A DNA stretch of 64,000 bases from Phoronis australis (GCA_002633005.1 NMRA01000032.1:1207692-1271691), one strand, 5' to 3'. Shown: positions 12,329 to 25,257, counted from the stretch's first letter. Translations and numbers: made by a program. Notes: generated by a model from the letters alone, not told the origin.

Positions 12329-13055
12329 ATGGTGTCGGTACTTCTTCCCAGAAAATTTCGAACGTAGTATGGTTTAGGAGAACGATTTTGTGAAGAGGGA
12401 GTTCTTCGTACGAAATTCGCTGCTTTGATCAGACCATAGATACTCGTTATCTACAGTCTATGATCAGACTGTATGCAGTACGACTTTTATGACCGTTTGC
12501 AATACACTTGTTTAACGATTTAAAGTATTCAGAGTGTATGTAGTGGACTAAAAAGATTTCTGCAAATTTTGTAGAGCAGATTTAACTTATAAACCGTGAC
12601 AACAGGCTACCTCTGGAATGGAGCAGAATTCACATTATACGAATAAAGTCTAAAAATTTCTCGGTGTATGCCCCATCTCCCGGTTGCTTGACAGGTACAT
12701 GTAACTGCACACATCCCTTCGAGAATCGCCCATGAATTCCCCAATGGGAATTACGGATTTGAAAAAAATCTCGCAACTTATCACCCGGCAGTCAAGAGGC
12801 GTGTCCTTACTAGTTTTCACATTGTGTTGCCATATTAGTGGTGGTCGACATATCAAGGTAATATCCAATAAATCGATTGATTTCTCTTTCTAGGTAGTAC
12901 GTAACTCGACTAAATATCACAGATCTTTTACATAACTTGATATGAGCTAACCTTGCGAGAAATTGGCAATATGCTTCAGGGAACTTTAATTGATGCAGGC
13001 TGAAATTTCATATCCCAGCTATTTGCGCTAAAAAAGCTGTGTTCATCATCTCTCG
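12329..13055. other. Intergenic, nothing identified
   Basis: AT-rich single-copy sequence; no supported gene or repeat. Confidence 0.4.
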
Positions 13056-13245
13056 TGGCGTTTTTTATTGCCCATCTTTCCAGAGATTATTATTTTATCT
13101 TTATGTTATTTGTACACTCATATTTCTGTACCTTATCAGTCATAATAAATGACCTTATATCGCCTATACACGGTCTCCTTTGTATCTCTGGAAACGGAGC
13201 TTGCGACGCACGTATTATTTTCGGGACATATTCCGAACATAAATG
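13056..13245 (+). repeat. 190-bp direct repeat, copy 1
   Basis: Nearly identical to 13615-13804 (same length, a few substitutions), separated by 369 bp of unrelated sequence. The layout resembles a very small LTR element (TRIM-like), but the ends are not TG...CA and no primer-binding site is evident, so a partial tandem duplication is equally possible. Confidence 0.75.
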
Positions 13246-13614
13246 ATATTTCACTCCTTAAATATATTTATGTGAGAATATGGACTCGTCCCACTTATAC
13301 CCCCATCTTTCGGACTGGTCCATTAACCCCTTGTGTAGATTCGCATGCGGTCCTCTTGCACTCGAGGCACTAGGACATTCCATTTCCAGCCTCACTAATG
13401 CTTCGTTTGTGTTACTGCCACGAGTTAAGTCAGGTCCTGGCTCCCATAGGCTGATGATTGTCACGAGTCATAGGGCTCCTTTGTTTTCAGTAAAGTTATA
13501 TTTCTTGCCATCAGTACTTCGCTTTAGCAGCACTTAGGTTCAAGTCTAATCTCTCTTTATTTTTTCCCACTCTCTACCACCCTCTCTTTTGGGTGGTTTC
13601 TCTTACCTGCTTGC

Positions 13615-13804
13615 TGGCGCTTTTTATTGCCCATCTTTCCAGAGATTATAATTTTATCTTTATGTTATTTGTACACTCATATTTCTGTATCTTATCAGTC
13701 ATAATAAATGACCTTATATCGCCTATACTCGGTCTCCTTTGTATCTCTGGAAACGGAGCTTGCGACGCACCTATTATTTTCGGGACATATTCCGAACATA
13801 AATG
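13615..13804 (+). repeat. 190-bp direct repeat, copy 2
   Basis: Partner of 13056-13245. Flanking bases differ on both sides, which fixes the repeat boundaries sharply at tggcg and aaatg. Confidence 0.75.
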
Positions 13805-14469
13805 TCAGTGGCAAGAGTGACCGTACATAGTTGAACCACAGGTTCCGAGGTAAGATTTTTCGTGCGTGGTAGGATTTTTGAAATGCGTGGTCAAGTTTCC
13901 GCCACCTGTGGCTTGTCTGTGCAGCCCTTTTTACTTGTAGGCCTAATTTTGTTCAGAAAATGACAGCATGGGTTTGCGTTGGGTGGGACAGCTGAAATAC
14001 CGAGAATGTTTTCATAAGTAGCATTGAGAAAGGGACAAAGCGAAAGTTACGAAGGTCGCCATTATCGTATAACATTTCTTTTCTCAGAGTGTGATGGGAT
14101 ACAATTTCTGACATTATGCCAGTAAAATATTCAGGAAGAAACAAGAAAACAGTAATTAGGTTGTTTAGGGATGTGTAGTCTTACTGCTCACGTTGAATAC
14201 TGGAAAAATCTTGATAATTTAAATATTCAAAAATATTTTTGAAAAAATTTGGTCGCAAACGACGTAACTGTTTGTCTTTGATGTCATCGACTATGCCACG
14301 TTATTCGTTTATAATTCGTTGCTTGCCAACCGGCACGTCATATGATTGTTTCGCAATATGTTTTTGGATACCAGGCCTCACAACATCTTTGGCTGTCGAG
14401 CTAATAGGACGTGTCGGAGAGCCGCTCTTGGCCAGAGCTCTCCACTGCGCATGTCAAGACTGAACTAGG

Positions 14470-16560
14470 CGCACGTCATAAAGCATGTGACATCACTTAT
14501 GCACATCACAAGCGCTGCTATGTAACTGTGACCTGACATCGGGATGTGACGTCAGCATTTCATTCCTCTTGTGAGCGATTGGTACGTTCTCAAGGGAAGG
14601 CCCGTTTGTAGGTCTTCCTGTCCTCAAACGTGGCGGTTTGAACAACTCAACATCACAGGAAGAAATGATGGAACAATGATGCTGCACGTGGCGCAGAACG
14701 TTGGCTTTGAAAGTACCAACTATTCCTAAAGCGAGATGGGCACGCAGAGGGAGGTGTTTGAAGCGAACGTAGTCAACTTAGCCTACGTACACTGTAGCGT
14801 GTCACATCGACAGCAAATCCTTCGTATGCAACATGGCCGCGTTAAGGAAAAGAATTCGGTCCGAATCCCAGCCACTGTAGTCAAGGACTTGCCTCCTTCG
14901 TAAGCGAGATGGGGACGTATCGAAGGGATCGAGCCTTTTCTGAGTTGTATATGACGCAACGCTGAGTTACCTAGAGCCTATCCCAGCGAACGCAGAACAT
15001 CCGTGGGTAGAGTAGGACCGACAAGCGCCAGGCCATTACTCCTGTTGACCAGAACAGCTTCCTTCCAAAAAGGCTTACGTCATGAAGCAAATGGCATCAC
15101 TGTATCACATATGGACATCACAAGCCGGCTGCTGCGTAGGCCTAACTGTGACCTGACATCGGGATCTGACGTCTGCATTGTATTCCTCTTGTGAGCGATT
15201 GGCACGTTCTCAAGGGAAGGCCCGTTTGCAGGTTCTTGTCCTCAAACGTGGCGGTTTGAACTACTCAACATCACAGGAAGAAATGATGGAAGAATGATGC
15301 TGCACGTGGCGCAAAACGTAGACTTTGAGAGTACCAAGCATTCCTTAAGAGAGATGGTTACGCAATGAGAGGTGGTGTTTGAAGCGAACGTAGTCAATTT
15401 TGTAGTGTGTCATATCGACAATATATGATACACGTACCAGACGTGTGCAGGCCTCGCATGTGGGCCCATTGCACTGATCACCTGGAAATATTTTTTATGC
15501 TTTATTGATATATGGTTAAAACCGAGCTGAGGAGCTAGAAACCTGGCTCAAGGGTTTAGCAGTGTGACGTGGTGGGAACTGAACCCACGACCTCGAGTAA
15601 AGAAAGCGGGCACTTATCAACCAGGCCACACTGCCTCCTCAACATCACAGGAAGAAATGATGGAACAATGATGCTGCACGTGGCGCCTAACGTAGACTTT
15701 GAGAGTACCAAGCATTCCTAAGAGAGATGGGGACGCAATGAGAGGAGGTGTTTGAAGCGAACGTAGTCAATTTTGTAGTGTGTCATATCGACAGTATATC
15801 CTTTGTATGCGACATGGCCATGCTACGGAAAGGAGCTCTGTCCGAATCCCAGCATGCAGTAGTGCCAAGGACATGCCTGTCCTTCGCAAGCGAGATGGGG
15901 ACATATCGACGAAAGGCAGGCTTCTCTCAGGGGTATATGACGCAACACTGAGTTACCTAGAGCATATCCCGGCGAACGTAGAACATTCGTCGGTAGACTG
16001 GGACCGATAGGCACCATGCAATTAAGTTATGACTGTTTCACAAGAAGACTTTCTTCAAAAAAGTGCATGTCATAACTATGGACATCACAAGCGCTGGTAC
16101 GTAACTGTGACTTGGCATCGGGATGCGACGTCGGAATTTTATTCCTCTTGTGAGCGATTGGCACGTTCTCAAGGGAAGGCCCGTTTGTAGGTTTCCTGTC
16201 CTCAAACGTGGCGGTTTGAACTACTCAACATCACATGAAGAAATGATGGAACAATGATGCTGCACGTAGCGTCTAACGTTGGCTTTGAAAGTACCAAGCA
16301 TTCCTAAAGCGAGATGGGCACGCAATGAGGGGAGGTATTTGGAGCGAACGTTGTCAACTTACGTAGGTCTACAGTGTAGTGTGTCATATGGACAGCAAAT
16401 CCTTCGTATGTGACATGATCACGCTACGGAAGGGAATGCAGTCCGAATCCCAGCCAGTATTGTCAAGGACATGCCTCCTTCGTTAGCTAGGTGGGGACGT
16501 ATCGAAGGGAGGCTTCTCTGTGGGGTACATGACGCAACGCTGTGTTACGTCGTAGGCTAC
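14470..16560 (+). repeat. Local tandem repeat, about three diverged units
   Basis: Three units starting near 14470, 15075 and 16060 share long phrases such as 'gtgagcgattgg', 'aagggaaggcccgtttg', 'cctcaaacgtggcggtttga', 'aggaagaaatgatgga' and 'gatgctgcacgt'. Unit 2 is lengthened by an insertion at about 15408-15640 and a re-duplicated segment. No conserved reading frame across units, so non-coding. Confidence 0.75.
15567..15634 (-). mobile_element. tRNA-derived SINE fragment
   Basis: Read on the minus strand it has an A-box-like TGGCCTGGTTGATAAGTG and, about 30 bases on, a B box GGGTTCAGTTCCCACC, as in a tRNA-headed SINE. It lies inside the insertion that lengthens unit 2 of the local tandem repeat. 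A genuine tRNA is unlikely: no good acceptor stem closes around it. Confidence 0.5.
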
Positions 16561-18726
16561 AAGGATTATTTAGAAAAGTCCGGCAAGTTGTACCTTTCCA
16601 ACAAAGCGAGATGCACACGCGTGAATCACGACCTGCATGGTGAACGCACAGGCAGTTGGCGTCATGGTGAACTGGTCATCTGAGCGAGATTGGCACGAAA
16701 TGATGGAAACCAGGTCTCTCTATTCTAACATCCTCACATCATGACATATACCGATATCGATAGAATGCGACTGTCACCGCTGCTAACTAGTTTGATCATA
16801 TGTATACCGAAATCCATGTTTGACATTGTTAACTTGTATATGTCACGTATCGATGCTGCAAATTCAATAAAACTTATATTCGATTTTATTTCCGTGAATT
16901 TCCATTCCATGTTAGAATGATTTGAAAATTTCCCTGTCGAGAAAGTTGGCATAATCTTTCTGTAGTGAAGGAGTTTGCTTGTTTTTTACTTGGCTGCAAG
17001 AAATTTCTCTAAGGTCTCGCTTGGTCTGAAATCTGTTTTTACACAAGTAGGCAGGTCACATTTTTCATCCGATCGACGTAACATAAACACATGTGATATA
17101 TGAGCGAAATCCGACTAAAAATAGCGCTGTGACAATCCGGCAACTTTTTTGTTCGCGGGCTCCGCTTTGGCAGATATGTTTCTATGAAACCGACAGCAGA
17201 TAACAAATTTCGGACCCATCCGATTACCGCAATGCCCCCTAGTGATAATTTTAGTTTTTATGTTTGCCTCTGTACCTTTGGAGTTAGGTGATGTATTTTC
17301 ATGAAATTTAGCAACTATGTTTCTATGAAGGGGACGACGATGCCTATGCCATTTTTGAACAGATTTGAGATATTCTGTACTACTTGCTAGCAATTTAATA
17401 TTTTGTTCAGTTTTTGCCGTCTGCCTCCCTATACCCCAAACTGCTCAAATGATCAAAATGAAAACTGGAAGATCATTGTGTACCTGAGAAGAATTCCATG
17501 CTGGGATGGCGTTGATTTTCGGACGGGTCTGACGCCTGTGGCATCCCCTAGTGGTGATTTTGTTTATTTGCGACCATGGTTGTAGCTCCTGATTTCTTTG
17601 CAGGATTTGCAGAAGTTTTCCTATAGATGTGACAATGGCTGCCCTCGGCTTTTTGGATGTCCCTGTGCCTCCAATTGGCAATTGTTTATCTTTGCCTCTA
17701 TATCTTCAGAATTCCTCGACGTTTTTCGAAATTTGGCAAACAAGTTTCTGTCATGAAGACGACTGCACTTTTCCAATGTGGGATGGTATCGACTTATTCT
17801 GCGCCATCTAATAGCCATTTTTAAAGATACTGAAACACACCACTAGAAGCACGCTGTTTTCATTGCATTCGTGGGTGCATTTCAATGCGACACAGAGCTG
17901 TTGATTGTATGTATGTATTTTACCGGTTGATATTTACAAGCCAAGTTTACCTAAAGGCATTGGGTTTCCCGAACATTGTTTTAACTTACGGAGCATTAAC
18001 ATACATCGTCATCCAAAATTTCTCCCATCAGTCATCTGTCATGATACATCTGTCTTCTCGTTTGTCTGTGTACATGGTTATGAGACAAACCAAGTAAAAT
18101 ATAATCAAGTCTTGGAAGTGTGAAACGGAGCGCCCCCGTTTGGGAATTAGTCAGTTTCGCTAAATAGTGAACCAGTTTCCCAACGAAATATTCTAATAAA
18201 CCAGGTGATGACATCGCTATGAGTCTAACCCCGTCCCCCTTTCATAAAACGTCATCTTTTCCAAATACCCTCCCCCGAGTGACGACGTAATATCTTTATG
18301 GCTGTGTTGTCCACTGTGCAACATCATATTCTTGGATGATTGACGTCACCTACTCACTACATTAAGATACTAAACGTAGTAAACCAAGGTTTGAATTTAT
18401 TGTTAAAGACACTGTTTCCTATTTTCGAGACTTGTGTACAGCGAGATTATCAGAAAGTGAATTTGGTTGTCTCAAGGGTATTGTAGTCGGAAGTGTGTGT
18501 TACCTTCTCTTCAATCACCAAGCTTTTGACAGTTAGCCAGGTGTGATGGATAAAGAGGACTGAATGAAATAAAATAAACCTGTCTAACGTTCATACCTTG
18601 ACACTATGTGGGATAGCATATACAGGTGTTCGTATTTAAAACAATTAGAAAATTATTATGAAGTAGTTCGTATTTCCAACGAATACAATGGAATGAACAA
18701 CAATTCGTCTCACTTACAACACATAA
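16561..18726. other. Intergenic / 3' flank of the P2X7-like gene
   Basis: No supported coding sequence. Short open frames around 17100-17800 occur on both strands, overlap one another, and have no domain. Confidence 0.4.
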
Positions 18727-20858
18727 TCACAGATTTGGAAGTTTGAAACCTTGATAGTCGTCACTCTGAAATGTGCTTCTTATCTTGTTGACTGCGCAGG
18801 AGGGTAAGACCACTCGATTCGACTTTTCCACAAACCTGAAGCACCAAAATCCTAACTGCCAGTAGGCTAATAGTCGGTATTTTCTGAAAAAAATAAGTAG
18901 TATTAGAAGAAGACAGATCGATAAATTAGTCGAACCGTATTTATCAGTAGAAATATTGTCATAGAAACATTATTCTGAACATGCATGCGGGTCTCCGCGG
19001 TTTTCAATGACGTGAACGTACTGTTATGATTGAGAAATTTGTCAACACAACTGTTTAGATGACCCCATCCACTTGAAAAGACCGCTGGTGTCTGCTTACT
19101 AAAACTAAATTTTTGAATTCTGAACAACTGCGTCCAACAAATTGCATCCCGCCACACGTTGTCAAGTTGGTTCCCTGTCAAGATGACTCTCCTGCGCATT
19201 CATTGGTATGTCATACGTGTAATCATGCGCTCACCCCAGCCTAAAATGGGGGGCTCGAATTTTAATTTGAGAATGTGGACCTATTACTAAGAGTCACAGG
19301 GTACGGTCAGAGCTATGAATCGTGAATTCGCCGAATTTTTTGTTGTTTCTGCCTTTTTAGTGGACTTTTGTCTTGTTTTCTACTTTTTTCGGTGTTTTTG
19401 TTGCACTGAGGAGGACCTTTTTGCCCACTTCGCCAAATGGGAGGGGGGGTTGTTTGAGCAACCCGAGCCCCAACTGGATGCGCGCATGCTAATGATCAGG
19501 CTCGAAACAACCTGTCTTCCACATTGCGGGTGAGGACTTATCCTCGTCCTTACTCTTTGGTAACGCCTTTAACAGCTACATATCCAACAACACAAAACTT
19601 ACTCATGCTGGGTCTCCTCTGTCAATTCTCCGTTCTGTTCACGGTAGGTCACGTATGCCGTTTCTAAGACCCAGGGGTTTAGGCAAACTTGAGCAAATCC
19701 AGGGTGCTCGGTAATACAGCCGACATTCATGCCCTCACATTTTTCTGCCATACGGCTCACTTCTCTGCAGCACAGACATTCCGTTGATGTCCGCATTGTA
19801 TCACAAAAGCCGCAAATGCACCTAAAATAACACAACGACTAACGTCACACACTTTCCTAAATAATTTAATGAACATTTCATGGGCATGAAATTAATTAGA
19901 GTCCGATGGAATACGCGATTGCACGAAGAAGATTGCCGGACTTAATGATTTCGACCCCCTCACCCCGTTCAGCAGTAGCTCAAATGGATATCAAATCAAA
20001 ATTGAAGTTCAATTCATTAACTACTTACAACCTGGGAGTAATATACATTACAACCAAACTTTATCCCACTTTGCTTTCCATCCACGCAAACCCAGAAACG
20101 GAGGACGAAACCACAAATTTGGCAAGTAAAATGTTTATTTTACATCGGTACAGGAAAATAAAAAAAATAAGAAAAACATTAGCAAAAGTGCTAGTCACCG
20201 ATAAAATATGATGAGTATATACAAAGATGCAGCAGATGAGATGTACAATGAAACGTATACAATGACAATATCTTATTTCACTTCTCAACTAAAGACAAAA
20301 TTATACATGCTGGTGCTCAAAACCCACCGAGAGTGGGGTTGATGAAGTAATATCCCACGAGACATTATTCCGCGGAATAATGTCGATTGGGATATTACTT
20401 CATCTATGCCAATCGAGGTACGTTTTGTATTTACCCCATACGCATCAAATTCCTAAGTTTCTTTCATCATTTTAATACTATGATGTCTATGACGGAAAAC
20501 ATAATTACATGGCCATATTTCCCTTGACTGTATCATCGCGTATAGGATAAAGTCACATATTTTCGTTTAGGCATTTAAGCAATGCATTTGCCTAATATTC
20601 GTTCACAGACTCACGGCATTGTTTTTGTTCTTTCACTTACCATGATGAAGCATGTGAAGTGGTGCGTTCATCGACTTCGGGATGTGTCGCTGTATTCCAC
20701 TCTTCACCCGAAGCGCCAACCGGCGCACTTGCAGCCACTGTTTCGAACCTATAGGGCTCAAGAACCCTTTCATGAAGGCCTTTGTTGTGAATATCTTCTG
20801 TGTCCGATGCTTTTTCGTCGTATTCGAGTAAGTTTTCCTCGTCGCTGGAAGATTCCAT
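18727..20858 (-). CDS. P2X7 cytoplasmic (ballast) domain protein without a channel
   Basis: Complete three-exon gene: 20641-20858 (ATG at 20858), 19603-19821, 18727-18883 (TGA at 18727-18729). Donors are both gtaagt, phases 2/2 agree, and the product is 197 residues. Exon 1 is acidic and Ser-rich, then has HERVLEPYRFE. Exon 2 has the Cys pattern CICGFC...ECLCCRE, followed by GCITEHPGFAQVCLNPWVL. Exon 3 has VVLPSCAVNKIRSTF and ends after QGFKLPNL. In this order these match the C-terminal ballast domain of P2X7 receptors (Zn-binding Cys cluster, guanine-nucleotide site in mammals). No transmembrane segment is encoded and there is no room for a P2X channel body. Such stand-alone proteins are annotated as 'P2X7-like' in many invertebrates; their role is unknown. 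Intron 2 contains a MITE (19227-19485). Confidence 0.9.
19227..19485. mobile_element. MITE-like element, family 1 copy 2
   Basis: Ends gcgctcaccccag and its degenerate inverse ctggatgcgcgc, with the same inner G-run/GGCTCGA and the same internal phrases as 12066-12328. Sits in intron 2 of the P2X7-like gene. Confidence 0.6.
20341..20404. repeat. 64-bp near-perfect palindrome
   Basis: GATGAAGTAATATCCCA at the left is mirrored by its exact complement at the right, with a second paired segment GACATTATTCCG / CGGAATAATGTC around the centre (20372/20373). Only a 3-base spacer in each arm is mismatched. It lies within the first intron of the P2X7-like gene and could form a cruciform; most likely a minimal inverted-repeat transposon. 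Confidence 0.8.
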
Positions 20859-22565
20859 GTTGTTCTCTTAGCTTGTGTGACCGCGGAGTATAACGAGCCT
20901 GTCACTCGCGTGTAGTCATCAGCAATTACATAACGCACAATTGACTGGGATAAGATTAACTCCGTTGGGTTTTTTAATTAAAACCGGTCTGCTCAGACAA
21001 TAAGTACCTTTTGCATGGGTTCATACACTGCTAAGCTTTGTGTTGAAAAGCAGTTGCTTTGGTGTCATATTAAATGTCTTTTACATTTTCTTTTGAAAGT
21101 TGATGTCAAACAGGTCAAGCACGAGGTCGTCATTTCCCAACCGCCAAGTTAAACGTCTTTCGCTGGCTGTGTTTCAACAGCTGCATTTCATTACTGGCTG
21201 CATTTGTCACTGGCTTCTTTTGTTTGGAGATTAGACAACAAAAGATGAATGTCAGTGATAAGGACAAGACATGTGGGGTGGTCTGATTTTCCACGGGCGC
21301 TTATCTGAATTATATAACCCCTCCTGCTGGAAATGTCTAGAGCATTTATTTCTCGCGTCGTTTCTAGAGTTATTCGAGATTTATACATAACCTGGAAATG
21401 CTCATCAGAGCGAACTTTAAAAAGTGGGCCGTTGACATGTCTTTCTTGCGATAATTCCCAGTTCAAGTCACGTATTGCCGGTAAAATATACGAGTTTGAC
21501 AAGTAAAAAAGTTATCGTGCATTTCTGTGTTTTCTTATTTCTTTAGTTTTAGTTTGGTTTGGCATCCGGATGCCAACCTTGTAGAATTCCAGTAACACTA
21601 GGACCTACGCTGGGACCTCGCTAAAATCTAGCCAAAATCATGTGTTCTCATTTAAAATACTCTGCAGTATCTCACGTAATCTGGCAAAGTCGTGTTTTTA
21701 GCGAGGTCCTAACGTATAGCGAACAGCTACCCCCGGCCCGTCGGTACTGAAAACAAGATTAGCCAATTTGAATTGCGACGTCACACTGAACTCGAAAAAT
21801 ATTCATTATTTGCAGGTGCATTTTTTCGATTAAAAACCGTTTTGTACCATTTTGACGCTAATTACGAATCTGAAACGGTTGTTGTATTGTATACCGGTAA
21901 CAAAGTCTTTTTTGCCGACTTACCGTTCTCGAGATATTCGAAGTAACTCATCTGATGACTTTTATTGACGGATTCCTCATTGTTGCGCTTTTGTTGTTCT
22001 ATCAGAAGCATGTTTTGTCCGATAGGCATGAAATTTACAAAATGCAGTTTCTCGTGAAAACCTCGACCTATCGTTTTTGTTGTTCCCCATCCAAATGAAG
22101 GTTCGGATTTTGCAAAACAGTGATAACTTCGACTAAGTTACTGAGTTCAAGTTCTTTTCATAAAATAATCCAAGAAATTATACTTTCTGTAACTAGAACA
22201 TCCTGCACACAAGTGCCCTCTATGATCACTGCGAATTTGGATGAACACCTGTTTTTATAAGAGAAAGTTCAAGAGATTCGAATCTGTCATGTCCCACAGG
22301 ACGATGCCGCTATATGAAACCATACTTGTTTGTGAATGTTAAGTTAGCACTTTACTATTTATTTATTATTGTAATATTTACAATGAGGGTAGCCCCATCA
22401 ATTCAAACTGCTTTCCATGGACGCCTATCACACTTATTCTACTGCATGTCACTTATTTCCCATATTAGTTTTGGGTTACTTTTTCACAAAAACATCAATA
22501 AACAAACATACTATAAACAACCTGGCAAGTGTTCAACTTTTATTCCTCAATGGAATTATTACAAA
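20859..22565. other. Intergenic, upstream of the P2X7-like gene
   Basis: Promoter side of the P2X7-like gene. A 103-codon open frame at 21191-21502 on the minus strand has no recognisable domain. No repeat copies seen. Confidence 0.4.
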
Positions 22566-22802
22566 CAGAGGCGGACGGATCTACAGGGGAGGGTTCAGGG
22601 GGTTCAACCCCCCCCCTCAGGACAGGATCAAAAATAAAAATTGAAGAAAAAAAATTCACCAGAAAAACGAAATCAGCTACTAAAAACCACAAAAAAATCT
22701 TACACAGGAGGGGGAAACGACCTTCCATCCACTCGGCACTAAGCGCCTCGCATTTGCTCGAATCCTAAACCCCCCCTTACTGAAAATGTAGATCTGCCAC
22801 TG
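22566..22802. mobile_element. hAT-like MITE
   Basis: Left end CAGAGGCGGACGGATCTACA and right end, complemented, CAGTGGCAGATCTACA form terminal inverted repeats followed by G-runs. The element is flanked on both sides by acaaa (22561-22565 and 22803-22807), a short target duplication. CAG(T/A)GGCGGA termini are usual for hAT-type non-autonomous elements in invertebrates. 237 bp, no coding capacity. Confidence 0.7.
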
Positions 22803-22850
22803 ACAAAATAAAAGGAACATTTGCAGGATCAGAATAATGAACAAAATTTC

Positions 22851-25046
22851 CAGCCTCATGACTCTTAACTGTAAAATTTGTACCATCTATTGCTATACTG
22901 AAACAACTAATCTAAATGATGACAGGAACACCTCAAAACTTTCACCTGTAATGGGTAAACGTCTCTGACAGCAGAATACCATTTCAACTCATAGTTTGCC
23001 ACCTTGTGGCAGTTCCAATACCATCTGCAGGTTTAGGTTTTATTCTAAAAACAAGTGATAGTTACATGAAGACATGACATTAACATTACTGAAGAGTACA
23101 TCCTTAACAATAGTGTAACTGTACGCAAGTAATTCAACACTAGGCATTCTGGGAAATAAATAGAGTCGTCCAATATGAGTTTACTCAGAGTCTGGGTGCA
23201 ATACAATTAACGTAGGCAATGGAGGAGACTAAAGGGGGTCAACGTCTCCCCTGTTCATCGCAGCAGTCAATCTCAGATTGTCAATACATAGACTTACAAT
23301 TTCACTTAGTCAATACATTATGCTTGGTCCCCCTGTTGAATAGTTCTGGCTATGCCAGTGAGTACTGCCCTGACAAATTATCTTCATCCTGTCACATGAC
23401 GGTCAAGGTCGCAATAACCTGAGTGCAGTGTCCTGGCTGGACCCCACAGAGATGTCAAAAAAGCCTCGATGATACCACAAAAATATCTGTTACGAAGTAA
23501 TGATCATCTCACAATAACATCACACGGATGTCACAATGATCTTGTGATGATCTCACAGACATAACGAGGACTTTGTGATCATGGCTCCCTCGTTCACTCA
23601 TGAAAATCTGATGATGTCACATCAACATAACCGGTCACGAAAATGTTAGTTGCAGTCCATGTACTTTCCCATTCAAACAGCCAATCACAACTAGTGGGTC
23701 GTCATGACTACCGCTGACAGTCACAGTGCTAACCCAGTCGTCCGTTTGATAACTCGCCATCTCCTGCAAATGAAGAGATATCTGTCAACACTTTGAAAAG
23801 TTCTGAATGCAAAGCACTTATAACTTCAAAATATTTTGCGCATTGTTACAGTAATATCACCAGCCACAAATTGACTACAATCTAGCTGACATTACTTTCA
23901 CCCCAATATTCTAGGGGACCAGTTTGTCTCCCACAGTTGTCTTGAATGAAGGCATAACTTTCCTATTAGTCTACCTTACATGCGGTAACTATTTACCTTT
24001 CCCTTGTGGAGCACATAGAATCCATTAAAATGGCCAGCACAGACTATCAGGTCTTCACACTCCGGGTTTGGCGCTCGCACTCTTGACAAACTAGTCAGTG
24101 TTGATCCCCTGCTCCAGTATTCAGTGGAAAATATCTAAACAATAAGAAAGCAGTTGGAAAATTAATGCAAACACTATCAGCAAGGTCCACATAAACAATG
24201 ATGGAATTTGAAACAGCTTAGTCATGAAAGGTCTATCTGATCACGTTCTGAGCAGGTAAATAGAGAGCTCACAATTTGACAACTAATTTATGTTGTTGCC
24301 TCACCTTGGTTCAATTGTTGTGAGGAAGGTAAAAATTCGTCAGATTGGAACACAGTATGGCAAACAGGTGAAATTTCATTTTGTCAAATTTCTCAACAGA
24401 AATGACTTTTCAGTAAAATTTACATTGTTTTTAGAATGATTTGCTTGGTGTAGCTACTACTAAACAACATTTGGTTGAAGTTTTGAGAATTTGCAAAGAT
24501 ACTTCTGAAGAATAAAATATGGCAACTGAAGCAATTATTTTTGTCCTACATTGAAGATTTTTTACCATAGTTCTAGGTAAAAGTTATTTTTGTCAAAATT
24601 CAATTCAAGATTAATACACAGAGACACATCAGGTTGATCCATAGATCAAAAATATTACATAATTGATTCAGGGTATTTTTTACGATAAACTGGCACACAC
24701 AGCCAACTGAAAATTTCTCAACAGCCATTTTATTTTAAGCAAATCATTTAAAAGAATACTCGAGGTATCTTATTTGCTTTGAATTTATTACACCAAAAAA
24801 CAGAATAATCTACAACTGGATTAAACTATGATTCAACATTTTTAATTCACAAACTGAAATGTTTTTACCTCAAAGTCCTGAAGAATGTATATGGCCCCAG
24901 TTTCACCTCCCAGAGCCACCTGTTGGAAAGCACCGTTAACATCCTGAACTTGGTCCCTGGCAGAGTCAAACATAAAGTGTCCTGCACACATCTAAAAAGA
25001 GATAAATGACAATCATAAAGGCCAAAAAGCAATCTTTGTTTTTTTT
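22851..25046. repeat. 2.2-kb duplicated segment, distal copy
   Basis: Begins cagcctcatgactctt and runs to a T-tract at the scaffold gap. It matches 25258-27457 with only a few percent difference and small indels. It holds a second set of the last three exons of the propeller gene: 24869-24991, 23997-24134, 23635-23763. The copy stops exactly at the gap and the other copy starts exactly after it, which suggests two haplotypes laid end to end, although a real tandem duplication is possible. Confidence 0.85.
23635..24991 (-). CDS. Duplicate terminal exons (6a-8a) of the propeller gene
   Basis: Exons 24869-24991 (41 codons), 23997-24134 (46 codons) and 23635-23763 (43 codons with TGA) reproduce exons 6-8 of the gene at 26050-33238 with intact splice sites, identical lengths and all frames open. 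One difference in exon 7 changes Arg to Thr (SRVRAP versus STVRAP); the exon 8 difference I see is silent. If real, they could act as an alternative 3' end, since exon 5 leaves in phase 0 and exon 6a enters in phase 0. Confidence 0.7.
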
Positions 25047-25257
25047 NNNNNNNNNNNNNNNNNNNNNNNNNNNNNNNNNNNNNNNNNNNNNNNNNNNNNN
25101 NNNNNNNNNNNNNNNNNNNNNNNNNNNNNNNNNNNNNNNNNNNNNNNNNNNNNNNNNNNNNNNNNNNNNNNNNNNNNNNNNNNNNNNNNNNNNNNNNNNN
25201 NNNNNNNNNNNNNNNNNNNNNNNNNNNNNNNNNNNNNNNNNNNNNNNNNNNNNNNNN
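25047..25257. other. Scaffold gap (211 N)
   Basis: Unsequenced; separates the two copies of the 2.2-kb duplicated segment. Confidence 1.

Noticed and set aside
19906-20211. 101-codon plus-strand frame
   Set aside because: Lies in intron 1 of the P2X7-like gene on the opposite strand, AT-rich tail of lysine/isoleucine codons, no domain.
21191-21502. 103-codon minus-strand frame
   Set aside because: Single frame with no domain, no splice partner and no repeat copy for comparison; cannot be supported.
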